Origin: Prunus persica
Lineage: Eukaryota > Streptophyta > Magnoliopsida > Rosales > Rosaceae
DNA length: 64,000 bases
NCBI RefSeq assembly: GCF_000346465.2
Contig: NC_034009.1
Coordinates: 26,911,643 to 26,975,642, forward strand
Direction of reading: 5' to 3'
Shown: one piece after another, positions 21,828 to 33,420 of the stretch
How positions within the stretch are numbered: the first letter of the stretch is position 1
How the letters are laid out: each line of letters opens with the position of its first letter
Translations under genes and position numbers: made by a program
The notes under the pieces: model-generated
What the model was told of the DNA's origin: nothing
Databases searched by the model: none
What the model saw: only the letters and a program-made list of their open reading frames with translations

Positions 21828-24800
21828 CTAGAAAAAAATGTTGATTTCTTTTTCACTCATCTCATATACATGGTCTCTTGCATCTGTCAAAGCACTCTGC
21901 ATCATGCAAAAGTTCATTAAGATGCATGTGAAAACAAGCAGCACAAAATAAAATGCCAAAATGGTGAAAGACAAAAAAAAATAACCCTTAAGAGGATGAG
22001 AAGGTTACCTGCCCAAATTTGGTGAGGAAATTACTCGCAAGGTTCAGAGATGTGACTGTCACATCTTCATTGGCCTTCAGTGCTTGAGCAATTGCAAACG
22101 CCCCGTCATCCTGAATACAAAACCATTTTCAAATTGTGCAAAATACTGCTAAAATGTGAAAAAAGCGCACGGAAAACACAAAGTCAATACATACTCTGAT
22201 TTCATTGAACCCTAAATCTAACGAACTTAAAGCTTCATTCACCACTTTTAAGCTACGAGCCAGGCAGGATGCACCCTGCATTTTCCAATGCATAAAAAGG
22301 AAAATAACATTAGATTGGAGTGATCAAAACGACCCAAATGGAGTATAAAGACATTGATTATCTACAGGAACTAACTTCATTTCGAAGTCCATTTGCCCGC
22401 AAGTCCAGAACGCGTATTGTAGTATTATATTTTAACATATCCGCGATGAACTCTGCACCCTTTGCACCAATCTGCAAAAGATTTTTATATTACATTGTTA
22501 CCAGATCCTCTCAAACGGATACAGAAAACCCAGATCGAAGATCTAGAAATAGATAAGCATATGTGAAAAACAATAGATCACCTGGCACCAGCCAAGCTTA
22601 AGGGTTTCTATGTTTCCGTGAAACTTGAGAACTTCGGATAAAGCCTTCACCCCATCAGGTCCCATGGGATTATAACCAAGCTCCAACTGAGAGAAGAGAG
22701 AAGTTTCTGCCATTACATTCATGAATAGAAATGAAAAAGGAAAAAAAAGGAAAAGGGCACAGATTAGAGACTTACAAATGTAATGACAGAATTAACTTTC
22801 AACGCTTCAGCTATGGCAGTGACTCCCTTGGCATGGATGTTATTTCCTCCCTTTGAGAGCGACCCAATGTTTTTTAAATTAGTATGTTCAGGACCTCTCT
22901 TTTTTCGTTTTTAAATAAAATAGAATAAAACATGTACATAAAAAGTTATGCTAACAAAGAAGCATGCTCTTCTCACCAGGTCTATGGTTGTTATTGTCCG
23001 GTTTTGCTTCAAAGCATCTGCAATGTTTTCAGCTCCCTAAACATGAACAGGATTTACACATCAGCAAGGATGAACTAAGTTTTAGCACAAACAATGAACT
23101 AAGTTCCAAAATAAGTATGTAGATAAAAATTAGTTTTCAATTCTCTTTTATGTCTTAAGCTTGTCAAATGCCAGAAACATCCAAACAGTGATAACTGTCG
23201 CAGTAGCAGTAGTTCAAAGCAAGCTGACAACCTTGAAACGACACTTAATGGAGGACTTGATCCATCAATCTAATTTCACATACAAAAATCCTAAATATTC
23301 TATGTTAAGTGATTTTAACCAATGAACAGGGAACCAAATAAAAGTACGAGTTCGCATAAGTGTGCGGCAGAAATGGTTAACAACTTGAAAATACCATACC
23401 TCATCACCTATATCATTCATGTAAACGTTCAACCATAACAAGCTCTTGGTCTTTTTGACATATCCACCAACATGAAAGGCGCCTTTTGCACTAAAAGAGT
23501 TGTTGCCAATATCTAGAAGTGTAAGTTTACCTGAGCAAATATGCATATCAGATCAATTGCTGAAAAAATAAAATAAAATAGCTCAATAACTGATGTAGAA
23601 CTAGGAAAACTATTCATATGCATTCTACATCACTAACGTTGGCAATTGATATAGTGAAATGCAAACCTTTATGTAATGATAAACCTGACATCAAAGCAGC
23701 CACTCCTTCATCTCCAATAGAATTTCCATGCAAATGAAGTTCCTGCATAGATAACATAGCTGTTAACCTCAGATCCCTTACAATGAAGAACTTAATCCAT
23801 TCTGTTGCGAACTCATCTATTTATATGCAACAATATTGTGACATATCAAAGAAGAATAATGATCACCATTTCTTGGCAACACTAAATAGGGTTTTGTCAA
23901 TCTCTAAAAGAGTTGATGAAGAGCAGATTTTGTGAATCCATTGTGACTGAATGTCTTTTTAAGGCTTCTTATTACATAGTCAGTTCAGCTATCCAACTAC
24001 TTGTATTTTCCAGTTAACAGAGGATGTAAAATACCTTCGAAATTTATACAAAATTCTGAGGGATCATCAACATAGAGTGGTAAATTAATTTGTCTCAATG
24101 CAAAACAGAAAAAGAGTGGAAGTGACGAAACATGTACCCTTAAAGACTTGTTCCCCTCAAGTCCTTTCGCTAAAGCATTGGCCCCCAGGGCACCACCATA
24201 ATTGCCACTATAAAAAATAATAAAATGACATCAGAATTTCTAAAAAGAATAGAAGTTAAGTACCACTACAATATAATTTTTAACTTAGTGTGCTCAAGAA
24301 TAGCCACAGCCAAGCAATACAAACAAACAAACGGTACATATAAACCAGAAATTGTATTATATAAGAAAAAGGAGGAGGGTGCACTAACTTCAGATGTATA
24401 TTCCGTATTGTGTTGTTCTCAACAAGAGCTCCAGCAAGACTTGTAAATCCCTACCTCCATTTTGCAAAGAGCAAATCACAAATAGAACCAGTTAGTCAAC
24501 TGTGATTGAAGTCATTAAAACCTACAATCTTAGAATATCTGGAGGCAACTCCTTACAGAGTAGTCGATCATATTGTTGTTAAGTTCGAGAGCACGCAAGC
24601 TTGAATTATTCTTCAACATTTCTGCAATAGCCTTTGCACCCTGCACAGTGAAGCCGTCAGCTTGTTAGGCATATCATTCATGGACAATCCTTTCCTCTTG
24701 CAGATTTTGAAGGCACGTGTCTGTACTCATCAGGGCACTAGCTTTGATAGAAAGAAGTAAGCTAACCTCATCCCCTAAGTCAGTACTGTTGAGCTGGAGC

Positions 24801-26693
24801 TTTTGAATACCATTATTATTCGCCAATATATCACATAGGCACTGTGAAGAAGAGTACATCACACAACATTAAGCTCTCAGATTCAAGAATAAGCAATAAT
24901 ATACACATGCAACTGAGCCACAAACTTTTTCTTTGCACTCCCATGGTTGAAAAATGTTATTTTGCGTAGGGAGCAGGGAGCATTTGATGTTCAAAAGAAA
25001 AAATTTCCGACACTCAATCTTGCAAGCAAACTAACAAAATAACTTTATCATAAACAGATGGAATTTGGACTGACCTTAATGCCTTCATCTCCAATGGGGT
25101 TTCCAGAAAGATTAAGAGTCTTTAACATAATGTTAGCTTGAAGAACACCATCCAAGGCTTTTATTCCAGTTCCAGTTATTCCATTTGCAGCAAAACTCAC
25201 TTCTTCAGCAGTCTGAAACACAATAAAAGCACACAATAATTGCCCAAAGTCACAATATTTCATAAATTAATAAGATTAATTTTTTATTATATATATAATA
25301 AAAACAGATAGTGGAAATATTTGACTAAAGAACTCAAACCTGATTGTAACCCAAACTCTCAGAAAGAAAAATTAATCCTTCATCTCCAAAATTACGCCCT
25401 GTCAAAATAAAGTGTTGCCAAAAATATACATGAGTTTTTTACATTTTGTTTGGAAGTATAGTACAATCATTACATTAATTGAATAATAAACCCCGTTTGT
25501 ATTCAAAAGAAGAAAGAAAGATACAATCAAGTGAGAAAGTTGACAAACAATAATAAACCTCTTATGAAAACATATAACTTGAAATATGAATTGTTACTGA
25601 AATTAACACGAATGAAATTGGCATCTAAATGAAATTGATATGAATAATGGAAAATAAGAACGTAAAGTATAATATAATTTTTAGCCAGTATTTTTCCTAA
25701 AAGTCTGTAAAAATAGAGAAGCTGCATGCACGAGCATTAAAGCATCTAGAACTACCTGACAAGTCGACACTTCTGAATGACCTAAGTTCCTTGGCGAAGT
25801 CATTGAGCTTCAGCTTGGACTCTCTCTCAATCTTTGCACCAAAACCTGTAAGCAAATTTGAACCGGCGGCAAAAGACCACTTCATTCCTTCGGCAGGCGT
25901 TTTGTTTTCAACAGATGAAGTCCTCTGCCGCTTTGGAACAAGGATTTTCTCCACCAATTTCCACAAAACTGTCAGCTGAAGACATAAATTAGTGCACCAA
26001 TTTGGGAGGCATGGTAAACATAAAGATGAAATTATAATGGCGGAACAAAAAAATGACTTTGATTATCTCAAGCGCAATAAAGGGTATTTATCGACAGGTA
26101 GGGGAAGTGTCATCCTCGTCTACATTCGGCATTTATATATGGACCAGATTAAGACAGAAACAGAAAAAGAACAATGCTTTTTGCCAGTTGAAATTTGCTA
26201 ATAATCAATTATAAAGGCTTCTACTTCCTGATTTCTAACCCACATTTCAACCAAGTTAGAGTTTTTCAAGAAGCAAAACACACACACACACACACACAAA
26301 AGAAAAAAAAGAACAAAAAAAAAAGAGGAATTGAAAGCAAATTCAGTACCGAAAGTGACGGCAAAGAATGAGGCGGCGGGAACGACGAAGGAAGCGAGCT
26401 GCTTGACTGGAGCAACAGGCAATGAGCTCGCGCTCTGTGATTCTCTATACACTCTCCGAGCACTGGCGGGCCTTCTAGGACCTCCCTCAGCCGCAGAAGC
26501 CGCTTTTACCACCAAGCATCTCCTCCTTCGCGGAAGGATAGGAGGTAAAAACACAACCTGCGTACGATAGCCCAGCCAAGCACTCCCCGAACCTTGGGAT
26601 TGGCATTGAGATTGCAGCCTCTGCTTGTTCGTGAGGGGCCGCAGCAGAATCTGAGAACCCAACAGTAATTTCATTATTCAAGTAAAAGAGGAT

Positions 26694-26745
<52 letters not shown>

Positions 26746-26794
26746 AGAGTACCTTAGGATGAGAGCAGAGAGAGATGGCGGAAGCGGAGCCCAT
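21828..26794 (-). CDS. EMB2004: Plastid-type leucine-rich repeat (RNI-like) protein, EMB2004-like
   Basis: LRR protein of the ribonuclease-inhibitor/NLRC3-like fold; the Arabidopsis counterpart I recall (At1g10510, EMB2004) is needed for embryo development. Eighteen exons keep frame to give 606 residues: 26794-26753, 26650-26350, 25968-25756, 25398-25340, 25212-25075, 24841-24767, 24640-24557, 24450-24389, 24207-24138, 23742-23685, 23530-23400, 23036-22977, 22850-22776, 22686-22582, 22471-22376, 22275-22195, 22110-22009 and 21896-21828. The N terminus (MGSASAISLCSHPK, basic RRRR near residue 55, few acids) looks like a plastid transit peptide, then a hydrophobic stretch FVVPAASFFAV. About 11 LRRs of 25-28 residues follow with the signature LNLSGNPIGDEG, LQLNSTDLGDEG, LHLHGNSIGDEG, LDLGFNEIRDDG. 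Many exons encode one repeat each. The partner is not known. Confidence 0.92.
26698..26742. repeat. (GA)n microsatellite inside intron 1 of the EMB2004-like gene
   Basis: On the gene's strand this is an almost unbroken CT tract starting about ten bases after the 5' splice site (AAG/GTACTC). It makes up about half of the 102-nt intron 1. Confidence 0.9.
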
Positions 26795-27926
26795 AGGGTG
26801 AGTGAGATAGAAGTTAGAAGGGCATAGAGAGGGTTGTTCTTGGCGACGTATGTACGGATATGGCTATGGAGGTTTGTGTTGCAGAGTTAATAGTATTCTG
26901 CAGCGGCGGGGTCTCTGAGATTGTTATCGAACAAACCAGCAGCAGGCGATCAGTCTATCAACTACCGAGACACTGTCCAAACTTTGTTTCCCCTGTTCAG
27001 TGGACGCTTCACAGCTCTCTTGGGCCTTGCTATTATTGGATACATACATTGTAGGGCTTATCTCAATTTTGTTGGACTGTTTGCCTTTGAAGCCCAAAAC
27101 CAACAGTCTCGAATTGGGCCTTGCTGGTTTTTTTTTTTTATATGTTATTTTCCAAGCAATATATAGATGACACTTGTCAAATGATACTACAATGAGGGGC
27201 TATAATGAGGGGATCTTTAATATTCACCGATCAATGAAAATGTTTCCTTTTTTATTTTATTTATAGAGACGATCAATGAAAATAATTAAGTTCAATAATT
27301 TCTTCATATTATTGGACGCCTAGCTGGATTGAAACTCTCAACACACCTCCTCAACGTAACCCTAGCATTATAGAAGCTCCACGTGGTGTCAACGTCAACC
27401 AAAACATTAACGCCAATTTGGGAGTGTTTATGTAAAGAAACCCTTATGTTCATAACTACTTTTGCTATAAGCTTTTTTATTAGGAGCACAACGACATTTT
27501 TACCAAAAACTCTGAAATTCTAAGATGTGGTGTTATATCTTTATGTGGAAGGGCTTTTAGCTTTCTATGTTAAAATACTCATCATTGAGACCAAAGGTTA
27601 TGTTTGTTTTTCTTGTTGTTGACTTGTCTTTTTTAATTCCCATTTTTAATTTGTAGGCAAGAATGAAAAGCCAATTAACTATTCAATTTTTCCTAGATAA
27701 AATAGACAAACCAAGTCGGCAGAACAAGTTTTAAAGCTCAGAGAGGAGATAGTGCAGAAGCTGACAGCTTGTAGCCTTGTACATTTCTCCATAACGATTA
27801 ACGAAGTCATAGGACCGACCGAACAAGGCAACCCCATCATCCTGTATATATAGTCTAATCTGTATGGTTAATGGCTATAAGCTAAAAAGGGTAAATCTCT
27901 CTGCTATCGAAAGTCAAGGGCTTGTC
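26795..27926. other. Divergent intergenic region between EMB2004-like and AGP-like genes
   Basis: Both genes are transcribed away from this spacer, so it should hold both promoters. Apart from the AGP TATA box at 27845 nothing is recognised. The plus open frames at 26860-27166 look like chance. Confidence 0.5.
27845..27852 (+). promoter_or_regulatory. TATA box of the AGP-like gene
   Basis: TATATATA lies 75-82 bp upstream of the ATG at 27927, the only TATA-like motif in the near upstream region. Confidence 0.5.
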
Positions 27927-28121
27927 ATGGCTTCTCAGATCACATTGGCAATGTTTGCTTTGTGTTTTGCCTTACTAGTTATGCTTGGTTCTGCAGCTGA
28001 CATGCCAGGCATGCCCGGTATGGGGGCGGCTACCCCTGCAGCGCCACCCTCTGGCAGTGGCTTCACATGTCCATCAATGGCTGTTGCCTTCTTTGCTTTG
28101 GTTGCTGCTTTTGTTGCCTAG
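27927..28121 (+). CDS. Small arabinogalactan-peptide-like secreted protein
   Basis: A 64-residue single-exon protein. MASQITLAMFALCFALLVML is a clear signal peptide, with cleavage probably after the Ala of GSAA. The mature part is tiny: DMPGMPGMGAATPAAPPSGS, with Ala-Pro and Thr-Pro pairs that are typical hydroxyproline/arabinogalactan sites. The C terminus is a hydrophobic tail (MAVAFFALVAAFVA) preceded by small residues (SGSG), as in a GPI-anchor signal. This signal/short Pro-rich core/GPI layout is that of arabinogalactan peptides. A lone Cys (FTCPS) just before the tail is unusual. An in-frame ATG at 27864 upstream would add 21 polar residues and hide the signal peptide, so 27927 was chosen. 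Confidence 0.75.
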   Translation: MASQITLAMFALCFALLVMLGSAADMPGMPGMGAATPAAPPSGSGFTCPSMAVAFFALVAAFVA

Positions 28122-28711
28122 AGGAGGAAGAAGCTCTGATCGCTGCCTCTGTTAATCTTACAGTTCGTCTCAGCTTATGGTTTCGTTTGTAATCTGGATT
28201 ATGTAATTGTCAGCATGGTATGTTTGGAATTTCACATGTCATAGTTTCTGTTTAATTTGTTTTTGTGATGTTGGTAGAAATTTTGTAATAATATGTGCTA
28301 TAAGTTTATTCAAGCATTGAATGAATCTTTTAATATGGAATAAAAGGTCTCTAAATAAAAAACCTGAAAGGTGCTGGCTGTTACAAACATATGAAACCAT
28401 CCGTATGCACACTCAAAACACACATACTCGAAGGCACAAACATAAAAGAAAGAAGGAAAAACTTCATGCACCATCTGGTGGAGATATCAAGGATTTGGTT
28501 AACAAGACCAATTGAGATGAACGTATAAGTGAGCTGGATTTGTGAAACAGACTGAACTTGTGATATGAATTTAAATCATAAATATATACAAAACCGGCAA
28601 GTCTCTGTAGAACTCCCACCATCCAGCTTGAAGAAACACCAATGGAAGAACAAGTAAGTTGTATACTTGACATTTAATGAAATAATTGGAGTAACTAAGA
28701 AGAAGGGACTT
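28122..28711. other. Convergent intergenic spacer
   Basis: Holds the 3' regions of the AGP-like and ILR1-like genes. No other feature is seen; plus and minus open frames near 28321-28673 have no supporting signal. Confidence 0.5.
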
Positions 28712-30844
28712 TCAGATATGAAGGTGCAACTTCCCAGTTGAATCTGCTAGGTAAGAATGGGCAAATGCTGCATGTATTGCAGAACCAATAGGAAGCACAT
28801 CCTCATCAATGAAAAAGTAAGGACTATGTGGCGCATATATGGCTCCTTTCTTTTCATTTCCTGTGCCTAAAAATAGCATTGACCCAGGTACCTTATCCAA
28901 GTAGAAAGCAAAATCCTCACTCCCCATGAAGGTAGGAGCTAATTTTGTGTTTTCTTTTCCTACTATTTTGGTTGAGATGCGTCTTGCTTGTTCGTAAATT
29001 CTCTCATCGTTTATAGTAGGGGGGATGCTAGGGTGTTCATTTCCTAAGAATTCAATCTCAGCAGAGCACCTATGTACAGCTGCCTGCCCTTTTACAACCT
29101 GACAGGAAGAAAGTGGTTTGAATAAACATTCAAAAAAGAAATGTCTTTGATGTTAAATACCCAATTAGGAACTAATATATTTTGATCTACATGGGAAATT
29201 TGTTACCTCTTCTATTCTTTCCCTGATTGCATTGAAGCTCTTCTTGCTAAAAGCTCTAAAAGTACCGGAAATTGTAGCTGATTCTGGGATGATGTTAAAT
29301 GAAGTCCCTGCTTGAATCATAGCTACAGAAACCACCTGCATTAATGGTCAATGCATTGCTCAGCACTGTCTTACAAAATCCTGCATTTTTCTAAATAATT
29401 GCAGACCAAATTACACAAATAAGCAATATACCTGGGAATCTAAAGGGTCTGCCTCTCTCGAGACGATGTTTTGCAAGCTAATCACTGATGCTGATGCTGC
29501 CACAATTGGATCAATGGATTGTTGAGGAATTGCTGCATGACCCCCTTTTCCATGAATCTTTGCTTTGAAGCTCCCACAACCAGCTAGAAATTCTCCAGGC
29601 CTTGATGCAACAACACCACTTGGATATCTATGCACTACGTGCAACCCAAAGATGGCCTCCACATTATCAAGCACCCCTTCTTTGATCATGTCCTTCGCAC
29701 CTATGCCGCGTTCCTCAGCTGGTTGAAATATAAGAACAACAGTTCCCTGTAACAATGTGATAGTAGATTTATAAGGTGACCGAAAAAAGATGAAAATCTT
29801 TTATATATATATATATATATAATCAAAGAATGATCATAACTTCACCTGTAATGTGTCTTTCAATTGTTGAAGTACTTTAGCAGCACCAAGAAGCATGGCA
29901 ACATGTGCGTCGTGGCCACAAGCATGCATTTTTCCGTCCACTTTGCTCTTGTGCTCCCATTCCACCAATTCCTATACTCGTATGCAGATGCAATGTTGTC
30001 AATACAAAGTGCTTTTTGATTAAGAACATCAAATTGAACACTACAGTTGATGATTTTGATTATTTCTCTCTTTTCCTACATTATGATTTTGAGCTATATA
30101 AAGCTTAGCTTTTGTCATGTTCTGTATGACATTGCGGGGGAGATAAAAGGGTTCTCTGTTTCACTTCACATGCTCATCAACAAAAGCTCGAAAGGCTACG
30201 GTTCTATGGATCAAGGAAAAGTAGCCTGCTGTACCATTTATGTCTTAGTCGTTTTACCACAATTACTTGTCACAAGAACTTTGATTAAAAGCTAAAGAAA
30301 ACGAATACAGAGCAGAAATATATACATCTATGTGATTAAAACCCAACAATTGAATTGCCATTGCAAAACCATGGGTAAAACATTTGTATGTGTTTTCCTT
30401 GACACAAGTATATAATACAAGGATCAAAGCAACAGAGTATATCAATCTGATCAAACCCAACAATTAAGGTAAAGGAATTTAAACTAAATTGACTTAGCTA
30501 ACCTGAATGGGCAAAGCATCCATATCTGCTCTCAGAGCAACAAAGGGAGGAGAGCCAGAGCCAATAGTGGCCACCACACCAGTATGCGCCACAGGCCATG
30601 TATATGCAACACCAATCTTGTCAAGCTCGCGCCTAATGAGTGCGCTTGTTTTGAATTCTTCATATGCAAGTTCTGGGTTTTCATGGATTTCTCTCCTCAC
30701 ATTCTTCATCCAATTTACTGTGTGAAACTCATTGGCCAGCCCAACTATCTGCTTTTTCAATGAATAATCCTGATATGTGGTAGACAAGCACAAGGTTGTG
30801 GTTGTGGCAATGGAGATTAGGAACAAAAGTTGCAGAAGGTCCAT
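28712..30844 (-). CDS. IAA-amino acid hydrolase, ILR1-like (M20 metallopeptidase)
   Basis: Amidohydrolase that frees active hormone from amino-acid conjugates of auxin (some members act on jasmonate conjugates). Five exons: 30844-30503, 29971-29846, 29746-29432, 29335-29207 and 29098-28712; all are whole codons and give 432 residues, normal for ILR1/ILL. Residues 1-20 are a signal peptide ([18 protein letters not shown]), pointing to the ER lumen. Motifs: [27 protein letters not shown], the metal ligands in [37 protein letters not shown] (dimerisation domain), and [16 protein letters not shown] followed by [13 protein letters not shown] with the last ligand His. The C terminus is GKLHLHI, without the KDEL/HDEL-like tail many relatives have. 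A start 11 codons upstream is in frame but would bury the signal peptide. Intron 1 is about 530 bp. Confidence 0.94.
29804..29821. repeat. (AT)n microsatellite in an ILR1-like intron
   Basis: Short AT run in intron 2. Confidence 0.8.
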
Positions 30845-30896
30845 GCTGCCAAATGGTAGATTCAATATTTCTAACAAGTAGCTAGAAATGTGTAGT

Positions 30897-30904
30897 TATA
30901 TATA
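30897..30904 (-). promoter_or_regulatory. Candidate TATA box of the ILR1-like gene
   Basis: TATATATA lies 53-60 bp upstream of the start codon. A longer (AT)n microsatellite at 30914-30942 lies just beyond and makes the exact box uncertain. Confidence 0.4.
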
Positions 30905-30907
30905 CAA

Positions 30908-30913
<6 letters not shown>

Positions 30914-30942
<29 letters not shown>
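30914..30942. repeat. (AT)n microsatellite upstream of the ILR1-like gene
   Basis: An uninterrupted AT run of about 29 bp in the promoter. Confidence 0.9.
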
Positions 30943-30944
<2 letters not shown>

Positions 30945-30945
<1 letters not shown>

Positions 30946-31727
30946 GATAGGAAAGACTTTTCTACTTGGAAATTAAATTTCTCCAAGTTAGGGGAGCAAA
31001 GAAAATCTGAAACCCAAGCATGGTAGTCAATAAGAGAGAGATTATATATGCATGATTCTATTTAGGATTTTGCTTTTTGACTGTTTGTATCAAAATTGGT
31101 CAAAATACGAGGTCTAAAAACATTTCAATAAAATTCACTGTACATGCTGCCAAATAAACGTAAAATTCATTAGACTTAAAGAACCACGTGTCATTATCAG
31201 AGTTCTTTCTGATTGTAGATCAACTTCTATGTGGATTTGAGTGATGCCGGCGTTGGATTGGACCCCACCAAATTATGTGGAGCAGATTGGAACAGCAACA
31301 AGATGTATGGAAATAAAAGGAAAAATAACAAAAAGTCACGTGTTGAAATTTGGAATAGTAAGAGACGTGTGTTGTGTGAATTTGGAAAATCGCAACGACC
31401 CCTCCTTACCCTGGTTACCCGGAAAAACATTTAGCCTAATTGTCATTTCTAGTTGCACTTTTTTATTTTCAATCACAAAAAACGTGCATAAATAAGTTAA
31501 GTTGCAATTGAAAGGTCATATTTTCCACTGTCATCCGTCACTGTTTAAGTCTCAAGTCTTAAATCTGGACCTTTTTCAAATTTGCATGTGATTAATGTGA
31601 AGAAAATGATCCTTGTGATTGTGGAAGAAAAATATCTGTTGACCAAGCCAAGTCTTTTCATCTTCATATTCCTACTGTCCACAACCAATGAATCATTGTG
31701 GCATCTTTGTAACTGGAGTGAGACCAA
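30945..31727. other. Intergenic
   Basis: Upstream of the ILR1-like gene. No gene or clear element is seen; overlapping open frames on both strands at 31227-31495 are not supported. Confidence 0.5.
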
Positions 31728-32250
31728 TGGCGGAACCGGAATTTTTATATGAATTGACTAAATTTTTATTTATTTATTTTATTTATAAAATATATGTTAT
31801 ATTATTATTATTTTTTAAACAATAAGTTCATTCACATACCAAACAAATATAATGCAAAGAAATACATAATATATGTAAAACATTAAATTAAATACATGGT
31901 CACTTATCAAATTAAATACATTGTCAAACATTAAATTAAACACATATTGCCAAACATCCTAGTGAAGTAGAACCCTACGCTTCTTGAGTTTCTCAAAATC
32001 TATGATTATTGAATCTGAATCAATATCCATAAAAAGTTCTTTCTCAATGTAGACAATAAGGGAATCTGTCAAATACTCATCCTTCATCTTATTGCGAAGT
32101 ACATTTTTAATATGTTTTATAGCTGAAAATGCTCGTTCTGTAGTCGCCGTAAAAACTGAAAGAGTTAACACTAAACGAATCATCCTATCAATCAAATAAT
32201 ATGTATGTGCTCTAATTTGAGCTACTTCGATTCAACACCTTTATATCTTC
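31728..32250 (-). pseudogene. hAT transposase C-terminal fragment (TTF/ZMYM type)
   Basis: The minus ORF 32195-31959 encodes RLVLTLSVFTATTERAFSAI then KHIKNVLRNKMKDEYLTDSL, the hAT C-terminal dimerisation region (conserved A.TERAFSA). It is only about 80 residues of a transposase that is usually 500-800. Upstream, 32250-32195 continues as degraded sequence in another frame. The sequence CAATGGCGGAACCGGAATTT at 31728 resembles a hAT terminus, so the element's end may lie there, with the C terminus next to it as expected. The rest of the gene is missing. Confidence 0.8.
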
Positions 32251-32952
32251 AACAAAGTTCCTCCCTGGAAGTCTCTTACCTTGTTTATGAAACCCATAAA
32301 CCAAATTATATGGATTATCAATCCATCATGGGTGGCAACCCACAATCAAACAAACGGATGGCAATCCATGCTTGGGTATAAAACCCGTTAAGTCAATAAT
32401 GCTCTGCCAAGTGAATCTCCATGCTCCTCCGAAGTCTCCCATGTTTGGGTATAAAAGCTTCTATACAAATTGTGGAGCCATGATATGCTATGCAATAAGG
32501 GAAAAAAAAAGTGCCGCAAGACCAAAGCACCATTTTGGCACGCTCTAAGAGCAGCTCCAGCGCTACTATCAAACCGGGCCAAAGGCCCCCCGAGACAGCC
32601 CAGACGAGCTCCAGCGCTGCAGACGAAGCCCGGGTAAGTTGCGGGTCCCACGAGCCCGGGCAGGCCCAAGGGCGAAATACACGTGCCAACGGTAAAAAAA
32701 TTTGAACTTACCGTGTGCTGACGTCACCACATGCAGGCTCCAACGGGAAGATGACACGTGTCGCCACCGGGTGTCTCCGATTGGTTTTTTTCCAGAAATC
32801 CTACGGTTCTCATTTTTTTTGGCTAAAATTTTTTTTTAAAAATCCGAAAAAATTCTGAAATTTTAAAAAAAAAAATACCAAAAAAGTATGTATTTTTTCC
32901 CTATAAATACCTAACCATTTTATCTACTTTCAACACCAAATCTTCATACAAT

Positions 32953-33140
32953 TTGTTCTCCATACAATATTTTCTACTCTCCACTCACATTATTCATTTT
33001 CCACACCAATTCTCCATACAAACTCATCTCCTTCCAATATTTTTTACTCTCTACTCATATTTTCCACTTTCCACACCAATTCCATACAAACTCTTATCCT
33101 TCCAATATTTTTTACTATCCACTCACATTTTTGTACTACT
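32953..33140 (+). repeat. Tandem repeat of about 60-80 bp in the Harbinger-like leader
   Basis: The phrase TTCCAATATTTTTTACT(CTC) followed by ACTCACAT and CCACACCAATTC recurs three times with small changes. Confidence 0.75.
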
Positions 33141-33163
33141 TTCCATTTGTAGAAAATAAACAA

Positions 33164-33301
33164 ATGGCATCTTCTGTCGAAATCGGAGGCTCGTGGTCAA
33201 CCAAGGAAGATATTGCGTTGTGCGAGTCTTGGGTGAACGTTAGTCATGACCCTATCACGGGCAATGAGATGAAGTTCCATCATATGTGGAGCAAAATTCA
33301 C
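33164..33301 (+). pseudogene. Truncated Harbinger ORF1 (Myb/SANT-like, NAM-associated) fragment
   Basis: The ATG at 33164 opens MASSVEIGGSWSTKEDIALC and continues through WVNVSHDPITGNEMKFHHMW to SKIH. This is the N-terminal SANT/Myb-like part of the DNA-binding ORF1 protein of plant PIF/Harbinger transposons, often misannotated in plant genomes. Similarity stops at SKIH (33301) and unrelated AT-rich sequence follows, so only about 46 of several hundred residues remain. Confidence 0.75.
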
Positions 33302-33420
33302 CATCCTTATAAATACAATATTATAAATAGTCAAAGATTGAACCATACAATCACCATCCTTATAAAATATAAAGTACCAATGTACATCAGTAGAGTTCAA
33401 TAACTTTAGTTGCCCTTACT

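Larger units (their letters stand above)
32547..33420 (+). mobile_element. Harbinger-like element remnant, left end and ORF1 start
   Basis: TAAGAGCAGCTCCAGCGCT at about 32547 resembles the GAGCATCTCCA-type terminus of plant PIF/Harbinger elements preceded by TAA. GC-rich DNA with a repeated GAGCTCCAGCGCT follows, then an AT-rich leader and the start of ORF1. No matching right end was found, so the element appears truncated. Confidence 0.5.

Noticed and set aside
26331..26570. Plus-strand frame opposite exon 2 of the EMB2004-like gene
   Set aside because: A shadow of a spliced gene whose 18 exons keep frame on the other strand.
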